Below, piece by piece: positions 1 through 13,423 of a stretch of 64,000 nucleotides of DNA. The stretch's first letter is position 1. The number at the start of each line of letters is the position of its first letter. The stretch comes from Schoenoplectus triqueter (lineage: Eukaryota > Streptophyta > Magnoliopsida > Poales > Cyperaceae). The position numbers were made by a program, and so were the translations under genes. The DNA is taken from positions 124,001 to 188,000 of the forward strand of contig CAXKVV010000013.1 of assembly GCA_964058805.1 (NCBI GenBank), written 5' to 3'. The notes under the pieces were generated by a model, which searched no databases, was not told the origin of the DNA, and worked only from the letters and a program-made list of their open reading frames with translations.

Positions 1-195
1 AATCCATAAAATTTTCACAGCCCAAAATTCTCCTATATGGAGCCCAGTTACTGTGATTCAAGGTGCTTGAGAGCCTCCACTGCTGGTGCATGCTCCCTTG
101 CTCCTCCTCTTTCAAGTACAAAGAACTGATACTTCAATTTCATTAACAGCTTCATTGCCATGCACTGCAGACATAGAAGAAAAATAAATTCTGTC

Positions 196-1204
196 TCATG
201 ATGACCAGCTTCTCACCAAGTATGGCCGTGATGCCGCCATCTGATCGAGTGCGATCACAATCCCCATGGCGAGGCACGTGTTGATCTCTGGTTGCACGAC
301 GAGCTGAAACACGTCATCACCGAAATTCACACCTCCGTTGCTAGTTGCCACTTCTTTTCTTCTGATCTCCACCACTTGTTGCCCCTCGTTATTTTGGATT
401 ACACAACAGCGTTGCGAATATGAGCCCTCAGCCACGAAAGAACTGTTGCTCGATGAGGGCAAGAAGGGTACCATCTCAGCAAGAGATTTTTTGTGGCCCA
501 TTGTCGCGTGCCGCTTAACAGAGAGGAGTGGGTTTGTGGTGTCTTCCCCATTGTAGATTACCCATTGATACCCAAGATTTAGTTGCCTCTGCATTATTTG
601 AATATCAAATTATTAATTTCTTTCTATAAGGCGAGCAAACTTCTGATTATTTGATTAACTTGCCTGGGTGAGATTAATTGATTAAACTAATTCAAAGTTA
701 ATCAGGTCATATAGCGGATCAGAAAATTATTATGATATATATGTCGTAATCCTTCCCGTTGAAAATTGAACTTGCTCTTTACACATTCAAAACCATCTAA
801 TTGTTTTGTTAAATAACATAACGAATAAAACAATTATGTTTAAATCTGTTAGATACCAGATATTTATAAAACACTCAAAAGGAAAACAAAGGAAATTGTT
901 TGTGTTTGTGTTTGGAACAACTCTTAAATACCTTTTTTCTAACAGAAAGAAGAGGTTTCCCGGCAGCGGCCATAAGAACGACCTCGCTGTTACAATCGGA
1001 TCCGTAATTGTCTACCCGAAAGATCAAATTGCCCTTGGCATCATAAACAGTGAACCCGCTACAATTGAACAAGAGAGACTTGCGCCACACTGTCAGTACC
1101 TCTGCCTCCTCCCTCCTGCTTTCTTGATTGTTCGCTTGGAGGAGGTTGGATTGCACGGAGGTCAAGTTGGGGTGCACCTTCTTCATTCGCTGGAAGGTCT
1201 TCAT
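196..1204 (-). CDS. LURP-one-related (LOR) protein, two exons
   Basis: Read on the minus strand the coding exons are 1204-932 and 588-196, 666 nt in total, giving 221 residues. The donor at 931 follows Arg-Lys-Lys and the acceptor AG is at 590-589; the join reads LLSVRKK/RQLNLGYQWVIYNGED without a frame break. The N-terminal part has the family motif VLTVWRKSLLFNCSGFTVYD and then GNLIFRVDNY; the C-terminal exon ends with the strand pair typical of the LURP-one (DUF567) barrel. The family folds as a tubby-like beta barrel around a helix; Arabidopsis LURP1 is involved in defence against an oomycete, but most members have no known activity. The closest subgroup from memory is LOR8-like. A second Met six codons downstream (MKKVHPN) is an equally good start because many relatives begin there. 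No transposon interrupts the 343-nt intron. Confidence 0.9.
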
Positions 1205-1330
1205 GGCGATACTCGCAAGGGTGTTCCTCCAATTTCACAGGTGACCGAAGGAAGAGAAGAAGGTTTTGTTTCTCTTGATTGAAGTGCGGTGGTTAGAAGG
1301 TGTGTGTGATGGAGATGAGATGACCTTGGC

Positions 1331-1345
1331 TATGTATATATATTA
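1331..1345 (-). promoter_or_regulatory. TATA box of the LOR gene
   Basis: The minus strand reads TAATATATATACATA, about 130 nt upstream of the first ATG. This is a normal distance for a plant TATA box plus leader. Position and composition are the only evidence. Confidence 0.5.
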
Positions 1346-4297
1346 CCTCTTGGACCAGAATGCCCTCGAATATTTTCTGTTTAATACATTAAGAGGCTGT
1401 TGAGACTACATGGGTGCAAGGTTACCGAGTGGAATTGAGTTAGTTATTTTTTCTAATTTAAAATAATGAATGTCCACTTCTTATTACTAATTAGAACCTA
1501 AAAAAATGTTACATCATCGATATCACTTCTGTCCACGATTTTACCTACATATACCTATACGAATTATTCGAGATAAACTTTAATATATTTATTAATTGAG
1601 CTTCAAATTGAAAAATATATTAGAAATAAAGTTGTGATGTTATAGTTCTCCCTAAATTTGCACACATAAAAAACAAAATAACCTCTATTTCAACAAAACG
1701 GTTCTAATGCCTCCATCATATTATATATCCTCTTTTTAATTTTTTTATAACTAAAAATTTTAAACTGAAATATTAAAATAAAACAGCTAGATTTGATCTA
1801 TATCAAAATTTACATATCAATGTGTATTAGACCTAAGTTTAGAAATGCTACTATGTTAATTAAAAGATGTACAATATATCTACATAAATTTTGTTATAAT
1901 AATAATAAGGTAATAACAAACATGGATTTCGGTCAAAAAAATATTAGTGCATAAGTCCTGTAAAACTTGATAAACTTGCTAAAACAAAGTATATATGGTC
2001 TGATGACAATTCATATCATAGGAATTAGGAGGGCACATTTAAAAAAAAGGGTGATGATAAATGTGGGTCTACGGACAGTTAGGTGGGGCCTACTCGATTG
2101 TATGATTGGCTGAATGGGACTTGTAAAAGGCGAAGACTATCTGGTAACAATTTTTTAATTTTAGGTGTTGATAATTGTTAGATGGTGAATTTCTAGGTCA
2201 AGAGCGAATGAATCGTTCAATGAATTTAGGTTAAAAAAAGGAATATATAAATCAATTATGAAGTAGGAACAATAGACAGGGTACACAGAATTTGGGAATT
2301 TGATAATTTGATAATTTGGAGATATGGATGACTACTGTATATATAAATAAAATTCGTAGGAAATGTATATTAAATTTTTGTGTAAGTCTTTCATTGATAT
2401 GATCGAGGATCGGCACGAAAAAAAAGATGAGAATTTAACTCATAAATTTTATTTTTATGTATAGGAACTTGAATCCATATTTTTTTGGAGACAATTCTAG
2501 TTAATTATTACTTGAACTATTAAGTCATTTACTTCTTCTCATACTTGTTAATAAAAATAAATACAACACATGTGTATTTCAGTATTTGAAGGATATATTT
2601 GCAATTTACCCAGGTTTCATGAAGATAATTTTCTTAATAGTTTCAGCGCCGTAGCCTGTGACAGGTCACAGGTGGTGTTATCTACATATAATAGGGACCA
2701 CCAACTCTGACTCAGGTAATTGAAAAAATAAAATCAGACCCCTAAAAAAATCAGATAAGATTTCTAAATTTATTTAACATAACGGTGGTACCTCAATTGG
2801 CTCTTGTTTTGAATCTTTCTGACCACATAAAAAAGATAGACATATGTCCTTATTAACAACTCTTTTACTCAAGGTCCTGGATATCAGGATTATTTTTCTA
2901 AAGGCTCATATTATATGTGTACACGTGAACTTATTTTCTGTTAAGGAAATTTCAATTTATCTCACATTTTTTGTTGTTATGTGGTATATTAAAAAAAATC
3001 CTTTTTAATTAGTTTTGTTTTTGAGGGAAAAAACATCTTAATGAGTTGAATTATGTTTCTTTAATTACTGCTGCTAAGATAGCAAGAGGTGAAGATTACA
3101 AGAGGCTACATGTATGTACTTTTGTTTACACCAACCAAGTTGACAAAATAAAGTATTTTTGTTTTTTGTTTTGTGTGTGTGTGTGGGGGGGGGGGGGGGG
3201 AATAAATTCATCAAGCTTGCAATTTAAATTTTTTCCAATTCATCCAGAGCAAAAGAAAATTGCAGATTTAAATCAGGATGAAGTGGCATTTTTTCCGGTT
3301 GGATACCTAATCATGATGTCTTTTCCTTTGAAAAATGGCTATACACGTTGCATCAAAGCATCGAATAATTAAGTTGTTTCTTTTTGGGAATCTTTTATTC
3401 ATTCACCTATTAGCGAAGACAAGTATGTGTAATCACATTATTACCATATTTTTCTTCACTTATTTGAATTGTCCTTTTCTGGTCGTCTTTATTAGCTAAC
3501 CAATATAAGTTGATTATTTCATTTTATATTACTTTCTTACATAAAAAAAATACGCAATTTTAAATTTTATAAAAAAAACAGCAAACGAAGAAATATTCCC
3601 CTCCTCTATCAGATAGAGATGAACACAACGATGACATGTTAAATTTATAAAAATAAGGAAAAAATGCCGCTTTAGTATTTACATTAAATGAGTTAGCATT
3701 CAAGTTAAAGACTGTATTATTCAATTTATTTTATATAATATTAGTTTTGTAAGTTAAATGTGCTAAAAATAATTCATAGTTTGTTCGTTAAGAACGTGCT
3801 TGCACATATAGATAATGAGAAGAGATTCAATTATCATTTTTTTGGTGCCCGTGGTATCTATTTATTTATTTATGTATAAATTTAAAAATATGAACCGTTA
3901 GATGTATTTTATATCATCTCAATTGCATGTATATGAAAAATAAAAAAAAATTAACTTTATTTGAATAGCCATCAAGTAACATGTCTAAATTATAAAATTT
4001 GGTCCGTTGATTTTATTAACGCTTGATGCCTATATAAATAATATTGAAATGATATAATTTTTTGTATACATATATAAGATGATATTTACAAAATATTTCT
4101 TCACTTAGTTTTATTATTTAAGAATTTAAATAATAGTTATTTGATATTTAATTTTAATGGCACCGATGTGGCACCAAAATGGTGGTAATTGGATCCCTTC
4201 TCATAGATAATTACTCCCATTTAGCAAAAGTATGTGAATTAGGTATCCGTCCGGGATGGATTTTGGTACTCCATAGTCCATATTAAAGCAGTTATCT
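1346..4297. other. AT-rich intergenic stretch, no gene seen
   Basis: No coding region with family similarity or splice logic was found. The short open frame at 3046-3372 crosses a (GT)n tract and a run of 16 G at 3185-3200 and looks accidental. A perfect 8-bp inverted repeat (CCTGTGAC/GTCACAGG, 2-nt spacer) lies near 2655-2672. Confidence 0.6.
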
Positions 4298-4716
4298 TGG
4301 ATGTCAATTAGTCAGGTCGGGTCACATTATTTTATTGTTTTTTTATCGGTTCTGAACTTAACTCATTTAAATTCAGATCAAAAAATCTTGACCATATCCG
4401 ACATGATCGGGCCATGGGTCGAGCCGACCTGTGTAAAATAATTATATATTTATTAACTATTTTATATAATTTTAAATAATTAAATATTAAATTTATAATT
4501 AAACATAATTAATATATAATTATTATATATTTAAGCTTTAATTAGTATTTAATCATGAAATTGCTTCAACAAACATAATCAACCCGATCCGATTCGGATC
4601 AAAATATTAAACACATACCCGATCAATTTATTTTTAAATCATATCAGATCAGATCTAGTTCAAATCGAATCAAATTAACTCATCATGTTGGAACAATAAT
4701 TGACACTCCTACACCT
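4298..4716. mobile_element. hAT-like non-autonomous element, copy at 4.3 kb
   Basis: The ends carry GGATGTCAATTA on the left and the complement of GGAGTGTCAATTATTG on the right, with internal GGTCGGGT/ACCCGA subterminal motifs. CAGTTATCT occurs directly before and just after the element as a likely target duplication (8-9 bp). It has the same layout as the 13.4 kb element. Exact ends are uncertain by a few bases. Confidence 0.5.
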
Positions 4717-5224
4717 ACAGTTATCTATATGACCAATGAGCTTCTATGAGCTTACATTTATTCTTTTCTTTTTATTTCTAGAGAAAATTATCATTTGTAT
4801 TATTTTTTTCTTTTGGTTAATCTAAACCATTATTGATTAATAAACTCTGTAATTAGTATTAACTACTCGATTTTAGGCCACGTTTTTCTTCTTTTCGAGC
4901 CAGTACTTGGAATTTAGTATAACTGAATAAGGTCTTCTATTTGGCATCGAACTAGCAAATTAACTAGTTGTTAGCAAGCAGGTAACACAAATTAAACACT
5001 AGAGATTAGATAACATGCTAGCAAATTGATCAGAATTATTCACAGATAATTCCTAGGAGCTTCTCCTTATAACTTGTTACTGTAGAATATTCTCTTCACT
5101 TGGACCTCTTTGGAGCAAAGAATAACGAATATGTCACTTTAATTTGTGGCCATATATATATTAGGGGCTGTCAATCTTTTGCACGGATACTACTATTTTG
5201 TTAGCTGATGAGGAGAGATCGGCC
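4717..5224. other. Intergenic, nothing recognised
   Basis: AT-rich sequence between two MITEs; no open frame, RNA gene or repeat that I could support. Confidence 0.5.
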
Positions 5225-5233
5225 AGTGTGGAA

Positions 5234-5624
5234 GGACTCAAATCTGTTATTAATATGTTCAATAATAGGATTCTATTATTAAAAAAAAGATGAAAAAAAC
5301 TTTAAAATGAGAAAAAAAATTATATATAGATATGTTATTTTACTTGTAGATTGATAGCCTATCAAATTTTATGCAATTTCATTCACGTTTGATAGTTCAT
5401 CAAAAATCATTAAATTAAAATCTTTGCAGTCATTAATGAAAGATCATTAAATTTGATAATCTTTGATGAATTATTAACATTAATAAAATTACATGAAATT
5501 TGATATGTTATCAATTTACAAGTAAATGAACATATCTATAAGTTTTTTTTTTCATTTTTAAGTTTTTTTATTTTTTAATAATAAAGTCCTATTATTGGCA
5601 TATAATAATAGCAGATTTAAATCC
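5234..5624. mobile_element. Mutator-like MITE with long inverted repeats
   Basis: This 391-bp foldback has arms of roughly 170 bp. The left end reads GGACTCAAATCTG and the right end is the complement of GGATTTAAATCTG. It is flanked by 9-bp duplications AGTGTGGAA (5225-5233) and AATGTGGAA (5625-5633), one mismatch. Long terminal inverted repeats with a 9-bp duplication are the signature of Mutator-like elements. The centre (ATCATTAAATTTGATAATC type) resembles the core of the copies at 14.9 and 50.1 kb. It has no coding capacity, so it would need a transposase from elsewhere. Confidence 0.8.
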
Positions 5625-5633
5625 AATGTGGAA

Positions 5634-8600
5634 CATAATAATAGCAGATTTCAATCGGATTGTGTAGTTTGAACTGGAGCTGGTCACCAAGGGGAACAAC
5701 CGGTTTCCAAGATGAAAGCAGCCGTCACCAAAATTTAAAAAAAGGTCAATTTTGTCTATTACAAAATATCAAAGAACTATCTCTCCATGTTATGACTTTA
5801 TTCGGTTGGTTGTAATCTATTTATATTTGAAATGATTGTGAATGACTATCAGATGACTAAATCAGTGGCCAAACAAATCTAGAATGATGTTAATGCACAT
5901 ATTTAATTAGCCAGTTATTCAATGTACAGAATGAACCGTTACAAATTGTACTTGAAGTATTTTTCATAAATCATTACTCCATTAGATGATATCATAAAAA
6001 TATTAGTTTAATATAGATGTTCTTATATGGGATACCCTTACATACAAGTAGTTATTTCGTTTTTTATCAGTAACTCGATTTATATTATTTTTGTTTGGTT
6101 ATATTTTCAATTAGGAAAAACTAGTACTTGTATATATATACATTATATCCCCCCCCCCCCCCCAATAAAATCAATATAACTCTAGAAAGCTGGCCATATT
6201 TATATCTTTTTCCTTTAATTTTCATACAAATACAGATTCAATATGTACTAAACATATACTGATACATATCCAATATTAAATAATATATATTATTTAAAAT
6301 AAAATATATCATTCATTTTAACTAAAAAAAGTAATTACATAATGTTTTTATCAATGTTTTAAAAAATGCAGTTTTTAATACACATGTTGGTCGAGTCATT
6401 GCATATATGATATATGTATCATGAAAAATACCTAAAACATATGGATTAAGTAGAATTTTTTTTAAAAAAATAGTAAGATTTATGTACTTATACAGTTCGT
6501 GAATGTTAAATGACAAGTACCGTCTGATTAATTTTATAAGCTTAATATATTAAAAATTTTAAAATTATAACTCACTGTAGAATATGCGGGTGCAAACTTT
6601 TATGCTTGTAATCTTGCATTATAAACAAATGTGGCTACATTTTAAAATTGATTTTCATAATGGATTTATCTGTTACAAAATTAAACACTAAGTATCATTA
6701 TATTATGAGACAAAATATTCTAATAAAGTGTAAATCTTGACAAATGATGACGCGTTACTCCAAATTAAAAATAAAATTAATTGAATTTGTAATATATTTC
6801 ATATCATTATTCCAAAAACCAATTAAAAATAATACATTGGCCTCAAAAAATATTTTCAATTCGATTCAGATAATTATCCGAATAAGTTATAAAAAAAATA
6901 CTCAAACACCAAATATCTAAATTTATATCTCTAAGATAATATTAGTAAATAATTTATTTACCAAGTATGTAATCAATTTTAATTAATATTGTGAAACCCC
7001 AAAAATCCTTAAAAAAATTGTTGGGTCCGGTGGTATGACATCTAAGAGACTAAATGATACAAGAATGACAAGAACTTAAATTAAGAGATGTAAAACGGTT
7101 TGGTGACTTAATGTTCAAGTTCAATAACGGCATAAGACAAAGAAGACTGTCTTTTCTACTATCAAATGAAGCTAATTCATTTTGAATTTTTATTTCTACA
7201 CATTACTCAAAAAAGATAAATTATAATTTTTAGGTGTTGTTTTGTAAACCAAATAAATTATTTAGTGCAATAATAATAAAATATAAAATATAATAAAATA
7301 AAGTATGAGAAGATACATAAAATAAAATTTAAAAATTTAAGAAGATAAATATTTAAATTTAAAAAAATAGAGCCCAAAGATTAAATTAAAATTTATGAAA
7401 ATATGAAGAATTTAATTTCAAACAAAATAAACAGCACAAAATATCATGATAAAACTTAATCTGAACTATGTTTTTGACCACTAAACTTTCCTATTTTTGT
7501 CTGAATTTCATCAACCCTAGCATGTGGAGCTACATGTAGATTTTCTAGGAAGTCACTAACTTTGATATTTTATCTGGATTTGGTATTATTGTTGGTGTAA
7601 AAATTTGATGAAAAATTATTACCTATTGTACACAACATAATTTTAAACAATTGAGCATGCCGACTCATTGGACTAATTTATGTTATTTATCAAGAAATGA
7701 GCTAGAGTACAAAGGAATTGTATATTGGATTATTGGTCAAAATATAATTTTTCATATGAAAAATGTCAATTTAAGATGCTTAATAAATTCTACATATCAA
7801 AATCTTATAAAAATATTGATTGTTAATATTTTAAAAATAAATTAACTATTTTTCAGATTGGTGAAAATGACCCTTTTGTTGGCTAACTATGCATATTCTA
7901 TATAAATTTATAATTTCTAATAAAAATAATATGTGAATTAAATAATGTTTATGTTCTATATACAATACGATAAGGAGTTATTAGTTTATTTATGTGATAA
8001 TTGTATTGGATTGACCCGTGATGAGACAATATATGGACTATTTTTAATGTTATTAGTGTTTCATTTGAATTTTGGATTTTCTAGTATGAAATATTATTTT
8101 TTTAGTATGAAATATATGTATAAGACTATTATCCAACACTTATCGTAATTGACTGCTATAAAAATAATATCTCGACATAGTAATAACCATAACAATATAT
8201 TATTTTGAATCACTCAATATGTCTTTCATCAAAAGTGATGTGTCTACATATAACAGAACTAGTGTTCTGTTATATAATGAAAGTGAATTATTATTGTATT
8301 ATTATCATAACGCTCAAAATATATTTTTAAAGTAAAGCAATTATTTATTTGTTATATTTTCTGGGTCGGATTATATGACTTACCAATTTATTAATTAATA
8401 GTATGTTATTCATTCTTTACATATTAATCAATTATAATATGTGTAAACTAATGCTCAATGGCTAAAGAATTGTTTGGACTTCATCATTTAAGTCTGTTAA
8501 TTTTATTTGGAGTTGTCATTCCACCATACAATGCAAAATAAAATCGATTATATTTATTTTGAAATATTCAGGCTACATGCGAAATGAAACACTAATGATT

Positions 8601-8814
8601 CTAAATGTAGTATCTTCAAAAAAATTATATTTCAATAGTAACTAATGAAACACCAGTTAGTTTAGCTTTCATAAATATATTTCGATAGCAACTAAAAATT
8701 GTAAATAATATTCATTTATAAATATGGTAAATGTACAAATTAACTGCACTAGTTAGGGTTCTTAATAAATATTTCAATATTTAATTTCATAAGTAGTTTT
8801 GATTTTTTATTTTG
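5634..8814. other. AT-rich intergenic stretch, no gene seen
   Basis: Only short, low-complexity open frames are present. A run of 15 C lies at 6149-6163. No family similarity was recognised. Confidence 0.6.
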
Positions 8815-9210
8815 GAGAAAAACTTTTTATCCCCAAACCTTCGTCCTCCAAGAAAATCCCCATGCTTAACTCAAAAAGCATATCAAATCATCTCTAAATT
8901 TTAATTTATCATGCTCATTAAATTCTTTATATGAAAATATTACAGGATAAAAAAATTTGGTGTGTTTTGAGCTTTTTAAGTCATCATTTTTAATTTTTTT
9001 AAATGATGCTAAAGTATTGAATATATTATTATTTTTTAGAACTGATTTTCAAAAATTAAAAACCATGACTAAGCTCAAAACACTCTAAATTTTTGCATCC
9101 CATAAGATTTTCATATAAATAATTTAATGAGCATGATAAATTAAAATTTAGAGACGATTTGATATACTTTTTGAGGTAAACTCACGGTATCTTTACTCTC
9201 TCTATATATA
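8815..9210. mobile_element. Foldback MITE, family shared with 53.4 kb
   Basis: The left arm (from CTCAAAAAGCATATCAAATC onward) and the complement of the right arm match over more than 120 bp, sharing stretches such as CTCTAAATTTTAATTTATC. The right flank runs into CTTTACTCTCTCTATATATA, as in the second copy at 53.4 kb. Exact ends and target duplication were not resolved. Confidence 0.65.
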
Positions 9211-11100
9211 TAATATATAGATGATGCAAGAAATTTGGGGAAATAGATTTTAATAATTGATTATATCTAATAAATTGTCCTTTTTTTTTCTGATTTTTGT
9301 TTTCCAATTTATGAATCTTTACAGGAAAATTTTTGACAGGAACGTCGGATTCTAATATTCACGTCACTATTTCATCTAGTTAGTTTATTTAATAATAATC
9401 AAGTAACGGCTTCACATTTCCCAATGATAACAATGTGAAAATTAAAATTTTCAGTATTGATCTTCCTTCTCCATTTTATACAGAAAAAAAAAATGAAGAG
9501 AGTTATATTCATGCATGCATAATATCCTAGAATCAATCAAGTACAGTTTCTTATCGGAAGCTTTTGATCTAAACACATTGATTTTAAAGACATATCTACC
9601 GTAATATCCAAGTTCCAAACTCCTAGATTTAAAATATGATTTGTGCGCATCATGTCATGCAAACCCACTTTCACTTGAATCACTGCCAATTAAATAATTC
9701 CTAGAGCACCAAAAAACCATTGTTAATTCCTCTTTTCTCAATTACAGAAGTCAACCATGGGCAGCTACATTACTTGAGAAACACTGGGTCTTTTCTTTTT
9801 ATTTTTTTAAACAATTTTAACCTCCATGTTTTTTTGTAATTCGGATTCCAAACATGATTTGCTTCTGTAATTTGCACACCAGTGACCAGTCTACTGTCTG
9901 CCTATTACTGAATTAATGTGGAATGACCTAATCATAACTTTTATTTAATAAAAATAAAGGTAAAAATCAAACCCAATAAGAAATGAGCCATTATATTAAA
10001 TCTAATATAAAATTCACTTGCAACCGGTGCGCAATAATTTTAGTTTCCATTAATCTCACTTTTTATCTTTGTGCCTTAATTCAGGCACCAATAAACCTAG
10101 AAACTTAATGAAGATTATTAAAGAAGTGGTCTTCTTTAATTTTCACTTTTATGCGCTTTTTCATGCTTAATTGTTGTCTTTAACTTCAACAAACCCACAA
10201 ATCAAGGGAACATGTCCCAGACAATGCTAACCTCTTTGCCCCAAAAGCAATTAAAGCCATGAAAGCACCTATCTTTTGTAATATGGAAATAAACACAGCT
10301 CTTTAAAGCACTCTTTAATTGAAAACAAATTTGGTGCAATTTCTTAATTATAGGGGGACCGATGCACACTTTCTAACAAACATGTAGGACCTATATGTTA
10401 AGTAATTAAGGAAATGTTTCACTCAGAAAAAAAAAGGGTTTATCGGACCGGTGATAGTGAATTATCAAAGCATGTTTTTGTGATGCATTATGTTATAGGT
10501 TGTAGAGTATACACCTTTTGCATCTGTTTTATTGCCCGTTTCATTTTGATAACTTTATTTTTATAAGTTTGCTCACTTTTTCCTTGTATGCAGTACATTG
10601 TTACAGCGTTTTCATTAATGGACAATATAAGTCTAGTATGGAGTGAACAATTTGAAGAATTAATTTGAAATAATAAATTAGCTCTCTCTATGCATACCTT
10701 CAATTAATGCTACCTTGTCACAGCCATCCTTAAAATTAAGCTTAATAGTTTAAAATTACATTTTAATAACTTGATCATCTAATATATTTGAATAGAACTA
10801 AATTCTGAGATAAGAAAAGTTTTTGAAGAAAATATGAGGATCAAGTAATCAAATTTCTTAATTACATCCAAATCTTATGTGGTGATTGCAAAAATGCAAA
10901 GCTAAAAAGAAGTAAAGAAGAGAAGTAAAGAAATTAGTAAAGAAGTTGATTACTTTAATAGTGGGAAGATTTAGTGTTGTGATCTAAAAGTCAATCATTT
11001 GATTAATTTTCAAAAAAGAGCTTACGATATCTCTATTCTTATTAAGCACGTAAGTGCCTTGATTCTACAACGGTCCAGATTTTTTTGTTGAATTTCTAAA
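9211..11100. other. AT-rich intergenic stretch, no gene seen
   Basis: No coding, RNA or clear repeat feature. The 71-codon minus-strand frame at 10488-10703 has no recognised similarity. Confidence 0.55.
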
Positions 11101-11189
11101 ATTAATATCAATCATCGGATTGAGTTATTCATTAAATAATATTACTATCTCTATGATTATTTATGTTAAAATTATAAATTTTTCTCAAT

Positions 11190-11400
11190 TTTAATTGTTA
11201 CATGAAATGCTGCATAATTTTTATGTAATTTAGTTATCATTTGATGGTCCATCAAGTCCATTAAATTACAATTGTTGCCAATTATATAAAATTTTAATGA
11301 TATTTGATGGATCATCAAATGATTACTAAATTGCGTGAAAATTGAAACAATACAGATCTATGAGTTGAAGAATATATCAATATTTTTTTATTTTTAATAT
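11190..11400. repeat. Degenerate foldback of the 14.9 kb MITE family
   Basis: Two arms of about 70 bp (TTATCATTTGATGGTCCATC and its near complement GATGGATCATCAAATGATTA) fold around 11270. The core matches the centre of the elements at 14896 and 50132. Ends and target duplication could not be found. Confidence 0.5.
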
Positions 11401-11956
11401 TTTTTTTTAATTTATTTAAAGTCCGGGCAGAGTCAAAACTTCCAGTCTGGGGGAGACGAAAATTAAATTTTAGTGGGACAGCTGCCCCTCTGGAAAAAAT
11501 AATTTCCGCTAATACCTTTATAATTTTGTATACTTTTAGAAAAAATATATATATATTTATTTAGTCCTCTTAGAATTTTATTTTTATTTTTACTTCCTGA
11601 AACAAAGTCTAGATCCGCCTCTGATCGAACACCTCGCTCCGACATTGCTGGGAACACTTCCCTGCCTTCATTATACATTGCTTATTTTGACAACAACAAC
11701 ACTTAGAGCAAGCACTATTGATAGAAAAGCTCAGCCTGTTTTTAGCTGCTAAAAATCAGTAAACCACTGAAACAACAACTTTGTTTCACAATCTGTATAG
11801 CATAAATAAATTCAAGCTACAGCTTCCCTTTTGTTTTTTTTGTCAAGATTTGTGCTAGATCTATTACTCTACACAACTCCCCAGAAATACGGAAAAGGCT
11901 GGGACCACCCTCCCAGATAAATTTAGGCCCGTCCGTTTCAGATCGGAACAGATATG

Positions 11957-12083
11957 CTGTCGCGCGGCACCGTGCGGCGTAGTACGTAGTCTGTTCGATT
12001 ACTTCGAGATTCGTTCTAACTTGAGTCTTAAAGTATTAGCTCAAATCTCGAAGTGATTGAGCGGACCGTGTGCCGCGCGACAG
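11957..12083. repeat. GC-rich foldback between 17-bp direct repeats
   Basis: The outer arms are CTGTCGCGCGGCAC and its exact complement GTGCCGCGCGACAG. An inner perfect 11-bp pair (ACTTCGAGATT/AATCTCGAAGT) sits inside them. The whole is bracketed by an exact 17-bp direct repeat, GTCCGTTTCAGATCGGA, at 11931-11947 and 12093-12109. GC content is well above the surroundings. It could be a small foldback transposon with a long target duplication; I do not recognise the family. Confidence 0.75.
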
Positions 12084-12109
12084 TGGATCCGAGTCCGTTT
12101 CAGATCGGA

Positions 12110-13415
12110 TGGCTTAAATTAAATCTGATTAAAAACCTGCCCCCCAAATTTTTGTGCGGGTGGCCATATCAGCAATAATCCTAACCGTCCGATATAAAAT
12201 AGAGGGCCCAGATTTGCCTGGGAGAGTAATGCTTTCCGTAGCTAAACCCCTGAAATACACGGCTCTTAGTGCGCTAGAATCATTTCCAGTTTCCTGTCCC
12301 GAAGAGGATGAGCACCCATGTTTCTATGTAATGTTAACAATTGAATTCAATTCATTGTGTATTGCATATAACTTATTGTTAACAAATTAGTGTGAGTTAA
12401 CCCTGATTACTTGAGAGATTTACCAATTATTTTTTAAGCAAGAAAATTTTGGGACCATTTTGGAATTTTCAGTGGGGCTGATTTATCATTTTTACTATTA
12501 TTATTTATTATATTTTTTTGAAAGGCTATTGCATTAAATGCGAGGCTAAAGGGTGAACAAATCAGTGGGTCCAGCAACGTAGCCACTACTAGTTAGGGAA
12601 GGAATGTGACGTTGACAAGAGAATACAACAAGGCAAGATGTCAAGATGAAGATAGTGAGATAATGACTTTATCTCTGTGTAAGGGAACACTCACATCACA
12701 TCACATGGCGTCTCAAAAGGTTCTTTATATTATCTCTGACAAGCTCATATGGTCGCTTTTTGCACTAACCTGCATAGAAAAATTACCAAATTAACCACCT
12801 TTTAGTTGCATTCTTCTTTTTGGCCCCCACATTTCTTGGGAAAATAAGGGACAACCACTGGTATGCAGTATGCCAGTATCTGATAAACCCAAATACCAAG
12901 CAGATCAGACTCATCAATTTGATTTTTTAAATATCAGAAGGAATTATGTGCATAAGCCTGATCAATTAAGTACTTTAAATTTGGATTTGTCTCTTAGGAA
13001 GCATGTAACATGTAAGATGATCTGGAATTCTGGATAGCTCAAAAGAACCCCTAAGATAGTTCCAGCTCAATTATGGGAATATAATAGCATGAAATTATAG
13101 AAGGCCCACCTTGATCTGACTTGTCACCTGATTGGACAAAATTGAAATTATGTGGACCTTCACTTGACCGGATCTAGACCTCAGAAGCAATTTTTTAAAA
13201 CCCAGAAATAATACTGAGTTTTAATTTCTTTGAACTACTATCTTTAAAAGATGTATTGGAAAATTCGGGCGAAAAATAGAAAAAAAATATATGCACATGA
13301 AAATTCTATTTCTAGAATGCATTAATTAATTTAAAAAACATAATGCCATGAAAATTTCAATTGTTAACCTGGAAGAACAAGATAATTATGTAATAACCAA
13401 AACTCCTAGGAAATG
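12110..13415. other. Intergenic, no gene seen
   Basis: Open frames at 12154-12390 and 12606-12794 have no recognised similarity and no splice context. Nothing else supportable. Confidence 0.55.
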
Positions 13416-13423
13416 CATGCTTC

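Noticed and set aside
3046..3372. 108-codon open frame
   Set aside because: Runs through GT and G tracts, no family similarity, no splice or promoter context.
7651..8148. Two short plus-strand frames
   Set aside because: AT-rich chance frames with no recognisable protein.
11441..11680. Possible transposon end (GGGCAGAGTC... and TCTAGATCCGCCTCTG)
   Set aside because: Resembles ends of decayed plant elements, but no pairing ends or target duplication could be shown.
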